This document shows positions 45,376-55,094 of a DNA stretch of 64,000 nucleotides, piece after piece. Every line of letters begins with the position of its first letter. Position 1 is the stretch's first letter. Made by a program: the position numbers and the translations under genes. The notes beneath the pieces are model-generated. The model saw nothing but the letters and a program-made list of their open reading frames with translations, ran no database searches and was not told the origin of the DNA. The stretch comes from Azorinus chamasolen (taxonomy: Eukaryota > Mollusca > Bivalvia > Cardiida > Solecurtidae), in the NCBI GenBank assembly GCA_963576725.1, contig OY755240.1, positions 60,574,633 to 60,638,632 on the forward strand, in the 5' to 3' direction.

Positions 45376-45513
45376 CAAACGCTTTAGCCGGGGCTAGGCG
45401 CGTGAGAAGTGTTGAACATTTAATAACTGCTCATGAACTGACTCAATAAATAGAGTCTGCCATTTTCTCTTTTCACATCGATACTTGCTTTCGAAGGATC
45501 TCCTACATTCAGA
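45376..45513 (+). repeat. Dispersed repeat D, copy 3
   Basis: Matches 14326-14470 and 29456-29600 (GCTTTAGCCGGGGCTAGG, hairpin TGACTC/GAGTCTG, tail GCTTTCGAAGGATCTCC). Lies between S copy and duplication sequence. Confidence 0.65.
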
Positions 45514-45872
45514 ATTTGGTTCTTACGTTTCGAGACGAGGCGTGTTTTTTCTCTCAGTCTCGCCTTGCCGTCGATCGTTCCATGCGAAGGCAAGAAATGG
45601 CAGAAAATGACAAGAATGCATGTTAGATTGTGTGGCATTCACAATAAGAAATTATATTAATGAAACCACAACTTTTATTATGCCTGCCTCCAATCAATGA
45701 TGCTATTTTATATATTGCATTGTATAATTATGATAATTATGTATTTTACTATTTTCTGACATGAAGGTCAGCACTCAGTTTGCCTTATTGTTAATGTGCA
45801 CAGCATGCTGGAAAATCGGAATGTCGTATGATACTGTGTCACAAGGACAGCCGAGAATAGTCAAGAACAATA

Positions 45873-46296
45873 CAGTAGAACCTCTCTTTAGCAACCATTA
45901 AAAAGATATCTGATTATTGGTCGGTAAGACAGGTGGTAGCTTAATGCAGTTCAAAAGTATTGCAGAAAGCTCATATAGGAACTTTCTGTAATATTTTTGA
46001 CCTGTATTAAGCAACCATCTGCTTTTAATATTCCTGTGTCTAAAGGATATAAGGTCGTTTAACCCATTCCCTCATATTGACGACTGTTGACGACTCTGTA
46101 AAAGTCTCATCGTGAACCATTGTGATAGAGCATTTGCTCCTATAGGAGCAAATGCTCTATTTATCACAATGGGTTCAGAACTACAATATTCTAAAAAATC
46201 ATTTTCTCTTGTTAATGCTCCTTTTTGGTAGATTCATTCAAAGAGGTTGGATCTAAAAATAGCCTATGAGGTAATGGGTTAAGATAGGTTCTACTG
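45873..46296. mobile_element. C-family MITE hosting a T-b MITE
   Basis: TA-flanked ends CAGTAGAACCTCTCTTTAGC and GATAGGTTCTACTG. The hairpin contains TGCAGAAAGCTCATATAGGA. The T-b insert sits 14 bp from the right end. Confidence 0.85.
46063..46278. mobile_element. T-b MITE, nested in C element
   Basis: TTAA at 46059-46062 and 46279-46282; ends CCCATTCCCTCATATTGACG and, inverted, CCCATTACCTCATAGGC. Hairpin ends GAGCATTTGCTCCTATAGG. Very close to 28357-28576. Confidence 0.9.
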
Positions 46297-46797
46297 TAAT
46301 CGGTTTTCTCTGATAAAGAAACTGTGTTTGTGAGGTTGATTTCAGAGACGTTCAATTGCATAAAGGCATGATATACTGTATAATGTCAACTAATTCAGCC
46401 TGAATAAGCAATGATTTATTCCAGCTCACATGCCTAATCGACATTATGCATCGCCATAAAAACCAAAACGACCAATAAATGACAACTATGGGTGGCTATT
46501 AATACTATTCTGATATTTTGTTTATGTCATAAGGCCTAACATAAGTTATTTAAGAGTGTTACAAGATGGTAGACATTTACAGTAGAGTGCAGTACTGCAC
46601 GTATTATGTTTTGATAATCTTATTTTCATATTTGTGTACTTAGTGGCAAATGCTTTTAATGTGTCACACTTTTCAAATGTCTCGTTCTCGCATTTCTGTA
46701 TTACAAAGCATTGCTTTACTGTGGTATAAACTTCATATATAAGATTTTCCCTAGAGACGTTATCGAAGAGTATTAATCTGACATTATGTACCTTTAA

Positions 46798-47150
46798 CCC
46801 TTTCCCTGGTCGATATTCATGTACATAATAATGACAGCATGAACATAAATTAACTTAAGTTTTATAATATAACGTTTGCTTTGACAAAAACTGTAGAATC
46901 TACATCATGTCAAAAGCAAACAGGGCAGATCTCGATAAGACGGCCTTTTGTTCGGGCGGATGTGTGTTTTGTATGTGGTGTTTCCTGCATGACTCATACA
47001 TGGGTGGAATAAGTGTGAGGTTGGGCGCCCCTAAACCGGTTTAAACCCCCAGTGACATTTATCACTGAATTGTTCCAAGGCGGTACTTCCATCTTCCCCC
47101 TTTTTTGTTTGTAATGTCTTTGTGCGTCTCTTTATGTCTTTTATACTAGC
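46798..47150 (+). mobile_element. T-a left half joined to S-family pieces
   Basis: TTAA at 46794-46797, CCCTTTCCCTGGTCGATATT, up to a hairpin arm AACAGGGCAGATCTCGATAA. At about 46948 it switches to an S tail (GTTCGGGCGGATGTGTG), then an S head (GGTTGGGCGCCCCTAAACC) and core. So an S tail precedes an S head. Confidence 0.65.
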
Positions 47151-47454
47151 AAGTAGGAGTGACATGTCGTCTTTATTTATAGATTTTTTTAAAGACTATT
47201 CCCTTTTATAGATAAGAGGTTTTACTGAAATTGACGAGCGAATTTCTCGTAAAGCTCGTGCAGCTAATTAGATTCGAGGTCCGATTGCCTATCGTGATTA
47301 AATTAATTAGTATAAGTTGAAATAGTTGGTAAAATGCTGAGCTCATCTAATACAACAGTGGTATTATCCCAACATACGGGTCATCTATAAATAAAAACGA
47401 TATGTCAGATCTACAGGCCTATATGTATGTACTTTTATTGTTTTCCATCGTGGT

Positions 47455-47515
47455 GCTGTTCGGGTGGATGTTTGTTTTGTATGTGTGATTCCTGCATGAC
47501 TCATACGTGTACTTT
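47455..47515 (+). mobile_element. S-family tail fragment
   Basis: GTGCTGTTCGGGTGGATG, TGTTTTGTATGTGTGATTCC and TGCATGACTCATACGTG match the S 3' part; the head is absent. Confidence 0.55.
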
Positions 47516-47814
47516 CATACATGTACTTTTAATATATTCCGTACCCGAGTGTTTATATAATACCCATATTAGTATATAGTGCTACATTATCCATTATTAT
47601 ACATCAGGTGACTTTCCTATAAAATTTATTCAATTTGGACTGTTCTATGCAACATTATCTCGTGCGGGCAACATAACGTCTAGATCAGTGAGCCTTTATT
47701 GCATCGTGTGCGTGACGTCATCAACTGAGGTCATCCGACTGGCGTGATCGGACGCTTGCAATTTTATCACCAAGCGTCATTATTACAGTTTAGTTTTGTT
47801 CAATAATTTGAGAA

Positions 47815-47930
47815 ATGTCACGTTTTGCGACTATTTCGGAGGAGGATTTGTCAAGAGTGGACAGTGGAAGGACACCGCCATTACCAAACGTGTAATGGAT
47901 AGAAGTGTGAAGCTGTTCCGTGATTTTTAA
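47815..47930 (+). pseudogene. Crypton-like first-exon fragment, frameshifted
   Basis: ATG at 47815 opens MSRFATISEEDLSRV; after a frame slip near 47865 another frame reads DTAITKRVMDRSVKLFRDF up to TAA at 47928-47930. An N-terminus of this shape (MSRFA, acidic stretch, K-R-x-x-x-x-x-V-K-L-F-R-D-F) is familiar from tyrosine-recombinase (Crypton-derived) proteins common in molluscan genomes; recollection, not searched. No recombinase domain follows. Confidence 0.4.
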
Positions 47931-48036
47931 GCACCGAGTATAACTTTATTTCAAACTGTTTATTGTTGTCATTGAATTTATTTTTTGCTGATGAAATTGA
48001 TTGTGATGTTCGGTATTACAAAATAAACATATCATT

Positions 48037-48151
48037 CTATGGAGGGCGACAGTACGTATTGTCAACGTATTGTCAACCCTCGGTAAGGTAATGTCCAACG
48101 AGGCGTTAGACACTTCCTCGGGTAAACAATACGTGCTGTCGCCCTCCATAG
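48037..48151. repeat. 115 bp imperfect foldback
   Basis: CTATGGAGGGCGACAGTACG and its inverse CGTGCTGTCGCCCTCCATAG close the structure, pairing over about 26 bp with one or two mismatches. The loop holds GTATTGTCAACGTATTGTCAA and CCTCGG/CCTCGG repeats. A minus frame at 47946-48149 spans it and is not a gene. Confidence 0.8.
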
Positions 48152-48243
48152 GATGTGATATTTATACAATATGTTGGAATAAACCCCGTAAAAAACGGGA
48201 TAGTGGCACTGTAAATTGACAAATCGAAATGATAATGCATTAA

Positions 48244-48400
48244 CCCCTTTCAGTAGACTGAATATATCATACGCAAACAGTTTTGATACAGACTGTTTGT
48301 CAGTATGTTTATTCTTTTATAAAGACATTGATCAACCAACCACTCTTAAACCTGCAGCAGACGAAAATGTAATGTGTCGAGCCGACGACAATGCTGGCAC
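48244..48400. mobile_element. T-c-like MITE, degraded
   Basis: TTAA at 48240-48243 and 48401-48404; CCCCTTTCAGTAGACTG on the left, GACGACAATGCTGGCAC on the right. The hairpin is collapsed to GCAAACAGTTTTGATACAGA followed by CTGTTTGTCAG. Confidence 0.55.
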
Positions 48401-48479
48401 TTAAAATGCTTAATGTAGATGAAAAAGTAGTAAAGTCAAGTAGGAAAAGTCACGCTCTAAACGCAACCATCACCAAAAC

Positions 48480-48745
48480 ATCGATAGAAAGCAAGTAATA
48501 CACATATGTGATGGAACATTTAAACAAGAACAAGCGCACAAGAACAACGACACCAGACCAATACAAATATAAGGGTGAACACACACAAACATGCACATAC
48601 ACGAGACAAAAACTATAAACCTGAACAAACACACAAGTACAACAAAAACAAGTGTCACCACCTTGGAACGGCCAGTGGCAAAACCACCGCTGGGGTTTAA
48701 ACCGTTTTACGGACGTCCTAACCATACACTTATCTCAAAGCCACC
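48480..48745 (-). mobile_element. S-family copy, divergent
   Basis: On the minus strand: GTTTGTTTAGCTAGGGTGGC, GGACGTCCGTAAAACGG, a B-box-like GTTTAAACCCCAGCGG, CACTGGCCGTTCCAAGG, then a GT-rich tail. The long minus frames at 48450-48725 run through this repeat. Confidence 0.55.
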
Positions 48746-49314
48746 CTAGCTAAACAAACAGTATAAATAAAGGTATCCCCGCCGGACTTCCCCACAACAT
48801 AGAAGACGCTTAGCACAGTACAAAATGTAAAACATAGCATACAAACTTTGAAAGTCCGTCAAATATGTACTCAATGACATTGCTGAAGTCAGAGCAACTG
48901 CAGGGAAGCCTTTAAGGACATGACAGGGAAAAGGCAATACATGAGTCTAGTAAGCTCATCCCGTTTCTGGGTTCAAGAGTATACCGTCATAGAGTACTAC
49001 CCTCGGCCTGTCATCGCACAAGCAAAGTCAAAAAGAATATCTACTTACGTACTCGAGATGGCAATAAAAAGGGTATTTGCAGTGCAGAAGTCATACGATG
49101 ATAACTGCATATCGTATCAATATTCTTATATTCTTGTCTGATCTGTATCAATCAAACGAATATTCTATTTGAAAGTAGTTTCCCTCGTACTGATAAACAA
49201 CAATAGATCAAAACGTAACACTTGAAGTGCCCCATGTTCTGGTGTAAAACATTCTAGCAAATTACTGACAGTAATTGGGAAATTCATTCAAATAATACAG
49301 ATATTTATTATGTA
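48746..49314. other. No gene; duplication unit 1 sequence
   Basis: 49140-49310 is the counterpart of 58625-58800 (GTACTGATAAACA, CTGGTGTAAAACATTCT, ATTACTGACAGTAATTGGGA). Nothing else recognised. Confidence 0.5.
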
Positions 49315-49552
49315 CAGTAAAACCTCTCTACAACGGCCACTAAATTGTGTTAATTAGTTGGTGTTTAGGGCAGGTAGCTGCTTAAATCAAGGTGAAAGTG
49401 AAACAGAACGCTCCTATAGGAGCGTTCTGTTTTACTTTCACCTTGATTTTAAGCAGCCACCTGCCTTTTACACAAAATACGTGATGTACTTTAGTGGCCG
49501 TTATAGAGAGGTTTTACTGTAATTTAGTGGCCATTATAGAGAGGTTTTACTG
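49315..49552. mobile_element. C-family MITE with duplicated right end
   Basis: ACGGCCAC subtype. Main element 49315-49519 with nearly perfect hairpin arms around AACGCTCCTATAGGAGCGTT; then 49520-49552 repeats the last 33 bp (AATTTAGTGGCCATTATAGA to TTTTACTG). Two consecutive right ends, each followed by TA. Confidence 0.9.
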
Positions 49553-49900
49553 TATGCTTATTTTTATTACTATTTATCTGTCACCAAGTGGACAAGAATA
49601 TTGATGTTTTGCAAAGAATCGAAAGAATGTAATGAGTGTTTACGAAAACTGTAATTTGCCTTTCTCTTGACGAGTTCCAACATTATCACGAAAATCCAAC
49701 AATAAACATATGCATACACTATAGGACGAAACTGTAGTGAGCGTTTCTGGCCTTTGAAGTGCAGACATCTGGAACTGACTTACTGTCTCGTTGTGTTATA
49801 CAAAAGCGTGTTACAACTTTGATTGTAATAACAACCGGAATTGTATTTGAAATATTACAAAGCTGGTGATAAGTGTGTGGATACATCACTCATGATAATA

Positions 49901-50093
49901 CAGTACATCTCCCCAAACCGGAATTCTAGTTAAGAATAATTTAGATACTTTTAGGCAAGTGACTGAATAATGTATGATGAAAGCTCCTAGAAAGCTCCTT
50001 TCTGCACGACTTTTACCCTGCAGTAAACTGTAATTTGTCTCAAATACCGAAATTTATACTAAGTTGAACGTCCGGTTTAGAGAGGTTTTACTG
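49901..50093. mobile_element. C-family MITE, CCGGAATTC subtype
   Basis: TA-flanked, CAGTACATCTCCCCAAACCG to inverted CAGTAAAACCTCTCTAAACC. The hairpin centre is disordered (AAGCTCCTAGAAAGCTCC). It lies at the joint between the two tandem duplication units. Confidence 0.8.
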
Positions 50094-50479
50094 TATCTTT
50101 TTGCAAATGAGATGCTTGATATTCTCTTCTGTGTTTATAAACGTTCTATCGGGTGTTAATGAGCTGTGAAACTTAAATACAATGTACATGTTTTCTACTA
50201 TCGATCTATAAACGTATCTGTACTTCCACAACTACCCATAATATTTAGACACACAGTCTCCCATCTTCATGAATTTGTAGAGCTAAATTAGTCAATTTGG
50301 CATTACTGTGATAACTTTAAAATAGACCGACATAGTAGTAAAATGTGTAAACTCTGATCAAACTGGTCTTGGACGAGCAGTCTGATCTGAGTCTGGTATA
50401 TTTGCCTAACATTGTCTGTTGGAATTCTTAGGGTAATTAGGATGTATGTAATATATATAACTGTATGTGTACGTACATA

Positions 50480-51590
50480 TTGTAGTGTCCTTGCTTCGCC
50501 AGTGTCGAATGAGTTTTGACCGGCCTGTGGCACGGTCGAACCCCACTCAACACGGAACGGACAAACGCTGATTTAGGTACAATGTTTTTTCTCAAATCTA
50601 GAGGCACTAAAACTCCGCATTTGATAAGTGTTGTCAGTAACGCACATCTGCAGGAAAGACTTGTATTAAAGTTGTTGACGCTTCTGCGAAATTTCGGCAT
50701 GACGCAACAATATTGCCTGATGCATTATGGGTTGTTTACATATTACGTCACTAGGATAACAGCGTCCAATTGTGTGCTGTCTGTCAAATATGCCGAAACG
50801 GAAGGTCGACACCACTTATACACCTATGGTAATTGTTAAAGTCAAATGTATCGCATGTTTCAAAAGGGGTCTTCAATTTGAAATATCACTTAGAATAAGT
50901 TCAACCGTTTAACGGCTAAATGGTCAAAACGATAAATTTTCATTCTAAAGGTGATCGGCTTCGACCATTTCTTTGATCACCTCTTTGGTCATGTTTGGTC
51001 AAATCGACCATTGATCACTTTCTGGACCATTTTCTTTGATCGATTTCTCCGTCAGAGTATAAACGGGGGCGAAAATCGTTCAACCAGGAGACGAACAAAC
51101 TCTTTAGGGTGAACAGCACGCATAAGACCTTTTGAGACAGAAATATTCATTTTCTCTGGCAAAAATTAATGCAAGCCTTTCATACCACATAAACTGAAGT
51201 AAATAGTAACAAGATCCATTAACAGAATATTACATGGAATTTTATTTGAGTATTATACGGTGAATTTCTACTAAATAAACGTATTTGACTACTGACGTTA
51301 CAAAAATCCTTTCCTTCGGCTTCAAATTATTAAATCCATAGATGCAGATGTGCGCTGCTACGGTTATTTGAACATCCAGTATATGTTTTTATAAATGATC
51401 TATGCAGAGAGAGAAGTAAAACGTAGAAACATTTTGAATCGACAGAACCTGACTTTGTTGTTTTATCATGTCTCCCAGTTGCTGATCTGAGCTACTGATC
51501 TGGATCTCAGAACCACTAGGCCCAATTTAGATCAGATCATTCAACTGCCTTGCGTGCACAGCAATATATTAGAATTTCCTATATCAATGA
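50480..51590. other. Unit 2-specific segment, no gene recognised
   Basis: About 1.1 kb without a counterpart in unit 1. At 50915-51045 GGTCA/TGATC/GACCA motifs recur densely (for example CGACCATT, TTTGATCAC, TTTGGTCA). Two small frames (50437-50839) overlap on opposite strands and show no family. Confidence 0.4.
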
Positions 51591-51987
51591 TTAGAAAAAT
51601 AAGCCATCAAACCTACAGTTGTATGTCTGTAGCAAGGTAAATAATGACGTAATTCATCAGATAGACTTGGCAATTGTAGTAGTCTGGCATATCACAATAC
51701 ACGTCTAACGTGGTAGAATAGCAATATATATATACATATATTTCTGTTTTGACATTATCTATGTTGTGATCAAATGAAACAACATGAGCTTTATCAGCCC
51801 ACTGTTTCACAACACATGAACACATCTTTAATGTGCATAGGGACACTTGTTATTTGAACTTTGCCAAGCATTCATTCCAAAGACAAGAGGGCAACGCTTT
51901 TAGCTGAGGTGGCTGCCTATGAAATAATATATCTATCATTTAGTTTTGACGTCTTTTTGTAGTTGAATTGTAATGAAAACATAAGTA

Positions 51988-52178
51988 CAGAGGTCCAGAT
52001 AAGATGCGTAAATTTCAACATTTTCAAGAATAGCCCCCTTATTTCTCCACCAAACCCTATACTGTGACCACTCTTTAGACGAGAGACGATTCTAAAGAGT
52101 GGTCACAGTATACAGCTTGGTAGAGAAATAACGATTTTAGTATTTGGGTACAAAAACTTTATCTGTAGCTCTGTAAAT
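51988..52178. mobile_element. H-family MITE
   Basis: CAGAGGTCCAGATAAGATGC to inverted CAGAGCTACAGATAAAG. Hairpin ACCAAACCCTATACTGTGAC with inverse around GACGAGAGACGATTC. Confidence 0.8.
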
Positions 52179-52439
52179 ATGTTGCCAACTGCCTGTTAAA
52201 AAACCAAATTGAATATTCTTGACAACAAACATATATTCTTGACAACAAACATATATCTCTAATCATTAACCCACTTTCCGCTTTTAGCGATCTGACTCGT
52301 TTTCATAGGAGTATCTCATCAGGAACAAAGCTGTTTGACACTCGATCAGTAGTTTTAACAAAGTTTCATCAAAGTGGAAGTAGTCACACTTGCACCAGAT
52401 CCTGAGCAGATATGTTTTGTTACACAACGGGGCAATGGT

Positions 52440-52636
52440 TACAACCAGATCTGCAGAAAAAGCTGTGTACCTAACTACTAAAATTGCCATTTCTCCACCA
52501 AACCCTATACTGTGACCGCTCTTTATAATCGTCTCTTCGAGACGATTCTAAAGAGTGATAACAGTATAGGGATTGATGGAAAAATAAAGAAGCTATTCTT
52601 GAAAATGTTTTAATTTGCGCATTTTATCTGGACCTC
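52440..52636. mobile_element. H-family MITE
   Basis: CAGATCTGCAGAAAAAGC to inverted GAGGTCCAGATAAAATGCG. Hairpin ACCAAACCCTATACTGTGAC with inverse around CGTCTCTTCGAGACG. Same ACTGTG variant as its neighbour at 51988, suggesting local origin. Confidence 0.8.
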
Positions 52637-52848
52637 GGATTACAATAAAGCAAATATATAATGCACTAGCAGATCTGCTGTAGAAGGCCAACCTGAAAAC
52701 AACTATGATTTTCTTCTAGCAATTCAAAAACACTATTTGGTACAATATCAAATTTCATCAACATTGTAATTGCTGTTTGTTGTCAAGCCTACTTCATAGA
52801 CTCATTTCACCTTACGGCCTGTCTGTAAATAGTGCCTGTTTTAATTAA

Positions 52849-53072
52849 CCCATTTGCTCCCAGTGGATTCATCCATGCTTATATATTGGATTAGTCTATT
52901 TTTTTTATCTAAGGGGTGTCTGGTCTAAATTTTCATTTTTTGTTTTGTTTTATATTGAGTTTCCTATCAGCAAACAGTGTAGACTCTGATCAGACGCCGC
53001 ATTATGCGGCGTCTGATCAGAGTCTACACTGTTTGCTTACGTCCCATATATGGGATCGTAGGAGCAAATGGG
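52849..53072. mobile_element. T-e MITE with perfect 33 bp hairpin arms
   Basis: TTAA at 52845-52848 and 53073-53076; ends CCCATTTGCTCCCAGTGG and, inverted, CCCATTTGCTCCTACGATCC. The hairpin 52970-53036 has 33 bp arms without mismatch and a 1 nt loop, starting GCAAACAGTGTAGACTCTGA. Absent from unit 1 at the matching place (near 42750). Confidence 0.95.
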
Positions 53073-53076
53073 TTAA

Positions 53077-54482
53077 TACCTCTAGCTTTTGCTATATTCC
53101 AGTCAATAAGAATTAATTATCTCTCACACTTTTGTCACGAAGACAACTTGTTTTGGGCATTGATTAACTTAAGTTTAAGTTCATTTCATAAGTATTCTAT
53201 GATCCACATATATAATATGTAATTTGACAGATTAATTCAAGAAAAGCAAAGAATAATTAAGCCAGTCATAAGTTGTGAACAAATGTACGAATGTTTGTTG
53301 CAATTTTATAGGCCGATACTCCGCGCATGTAGATTTGTCCTGCAACACATTTGATCACATTGATGAATGGAGTATGCCAGGTTTGATGTTATAACAATTT
53401 ATGTTATGAGCGAGATCATTGGAACTATTTTCAGACGAGGTAAGTGCAAAACCTTTCCAATTTTGCGTTGGTGCTTTACAATTATTTTGGATCAAGATGA
53501 AACACCGAGTAATTATATTCATTATGTGCTTCAGCAATAACCATTCGTTTTGATATTCTGATCAGAAGTAGACAACAATGGTGAAATTACCCACACATTG
53601 AATAGATATTATTCCAATGGCAGTCAAAGAGTTATTGTGTACAAAGATATACGCCGTTTGGATGTTGTCTTGACATTTGTATTATTTATAAAGCTTAAAC
53701 ATTTATTTACGTTCTTTACTTGTTGCATTTCAGTTATGCTGACTATGAAAAAACCTGTCATCTGGTTTTGAACATTTCTGTTTGAAAATGAAACTACTGG
53801 GGGCAGGTTATATACTTAAAGGTTATAAAGTTTTCGTTAGAAATATTTAATTATATACTTACAAATTTTTCTTATAAATATTTCTGTTAGATTAATTTCA
53901 TATGTGATATCGTCACTGGTGACAATATCATTGTTTTGTCTTAGAAGTTGTATTTTCACTTAGAATTCACGAATGTGTATAAAATAAACAGAATGTTCAA
54001 CGTCTTTAGTTAAATATTGGAAATGCACTCAAATGATTTGTATAGTATATGAAAAGAAACATACTCAGTCTTCAAACTCGTAGTTAATTGGATAACAACT
54101 AATTCTCGCGACATAGTTTTAATATCAACCAAAACCAACTAGGACATTCTTTATGAGCCATCTGATCAGAATCTGCACTGTTAGCGAATTCATTACAATA
54201 TCTGTAAAATGTATTTAGTTCCTAGTAAATTCATATTTTGGTGTCAAAATGTCTGCATCGAACATAAACGTTACTTGGTTCTGAAACGATTAAATTATTC
54301 ACTTATTTCTATAGTCTCATTGGAGGTTTTTGAGTTGTTTACTTGTGGTAGAAAGTCTTGTATATTTCACTGTTCTTTTGTTGTCATTGATTTTCTCCCA
54401 CATATACATTTAAACATCTTTGTAGAGTAAACTCAGATCTGAAAGATCCTAAAGAAACTGTTTCATTTTCGTCTGCCACATT
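53077..54482. other. No gene; duplication unit 2 sequence
   Basis: Counterpart of 42.76-44.0 kb (for example TAAGAATTAATTATCTCTCA and TTGGGCATTGATTAACTT). A T-c relic at 53483-53512 corresponds to 43316-43350. A half T hairpin is at 54155-54185. Confidence 0.5.
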
Positions 54483-54735
54483 TAAAAGTACAAAAATGAG
54501 TCATGCAGGAAACACCACATACAGAACAAACACTCGCCCGAACAGCAACACAAGGAAACAGCAAATGTACATAGGTAGAAAAAACAACAAGAGACGCACA
54601 AAGACAAAACAAACATACAATAGGAGGAAGATGGAAGTACCGCCTTGGAACGGTCAGTGACAAAAGTCACCGGGGGTTTAAACCGGTTTATGGGCGCCCA
54701 ACCTCACCCTTATTCCATCCCCATCCTAAAAGACA
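54483..54735 (-). mobile_element. S-family copy
   Basis: Minus strand: TCTTTTAGGATGGGGATGGA, GGTTGGGCGCCCATAAACCG, GTTTAAACCCCCGGTGAC, CCGTTCCAAGGCGGTACTTC, tail TTCCTGCATGACTCATTTTT. Nearly the full length of the 45.0 kb copy. Minus frames 54463-54670 are shadows. Confidence 0.6.
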
Positions 54736-55094
54736 AGAGATAATTATATTTAAATATGGTATATCTCAGTTAACACTATTACTGTCCATGAAAAAATGTT
54801 TTTCTATTGTTCGAAATGATTTATTCAATAAAATATTCACCAAAAATACATTTCTGTATAGATAAACTAAACGTTGAAAAGGTTAAAAATTCTTGATTTT
54901 GCTCATGCTGTAATGAGGAACATTAATTGTCTATTTCCCCTTGCTACTCTTCGAAGAAGGATAGGTCCTTATTTCATTTCACAAAATTATGTTCATCCAT
55001 ATAATTTATTCATTATACCAATGTAAACTTTAACTTGGTCGACATGTGCTTCAATGATAAAAACAAAGATTTTCAAATAAAAGGACCCGTGCAT
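54736..55094. other. No gene seen
   Basis: Anonymous AT-rich DNA. Confidence 0.4.

Larger units (their letters stand above)
41200..49850 (+). repeat. Tandem duplication, unit 1 (diverged)
   Basis: Colinear with 50.1-59.1 kb. Anchors: 41320-41420 with 50265-50345, 41590-41665 with 51600-51665, 42790-42850 with 53105-53165, 45530-45640 with 57590-57690, 46300-46500 with 57785-57960, 47530-47590 with 58155-58215, and 49590-49840 with 58860-59100. Identity is moderate, so the duplication is old; later MITEs differ between the units. Confidence 0.7.

Noticed and set aside
48450..48725. Cys/Val-rich minus-strand frames resembling membrane proteins
   Set aside because: Translation of the GT-rich tail of an S-family repeat.
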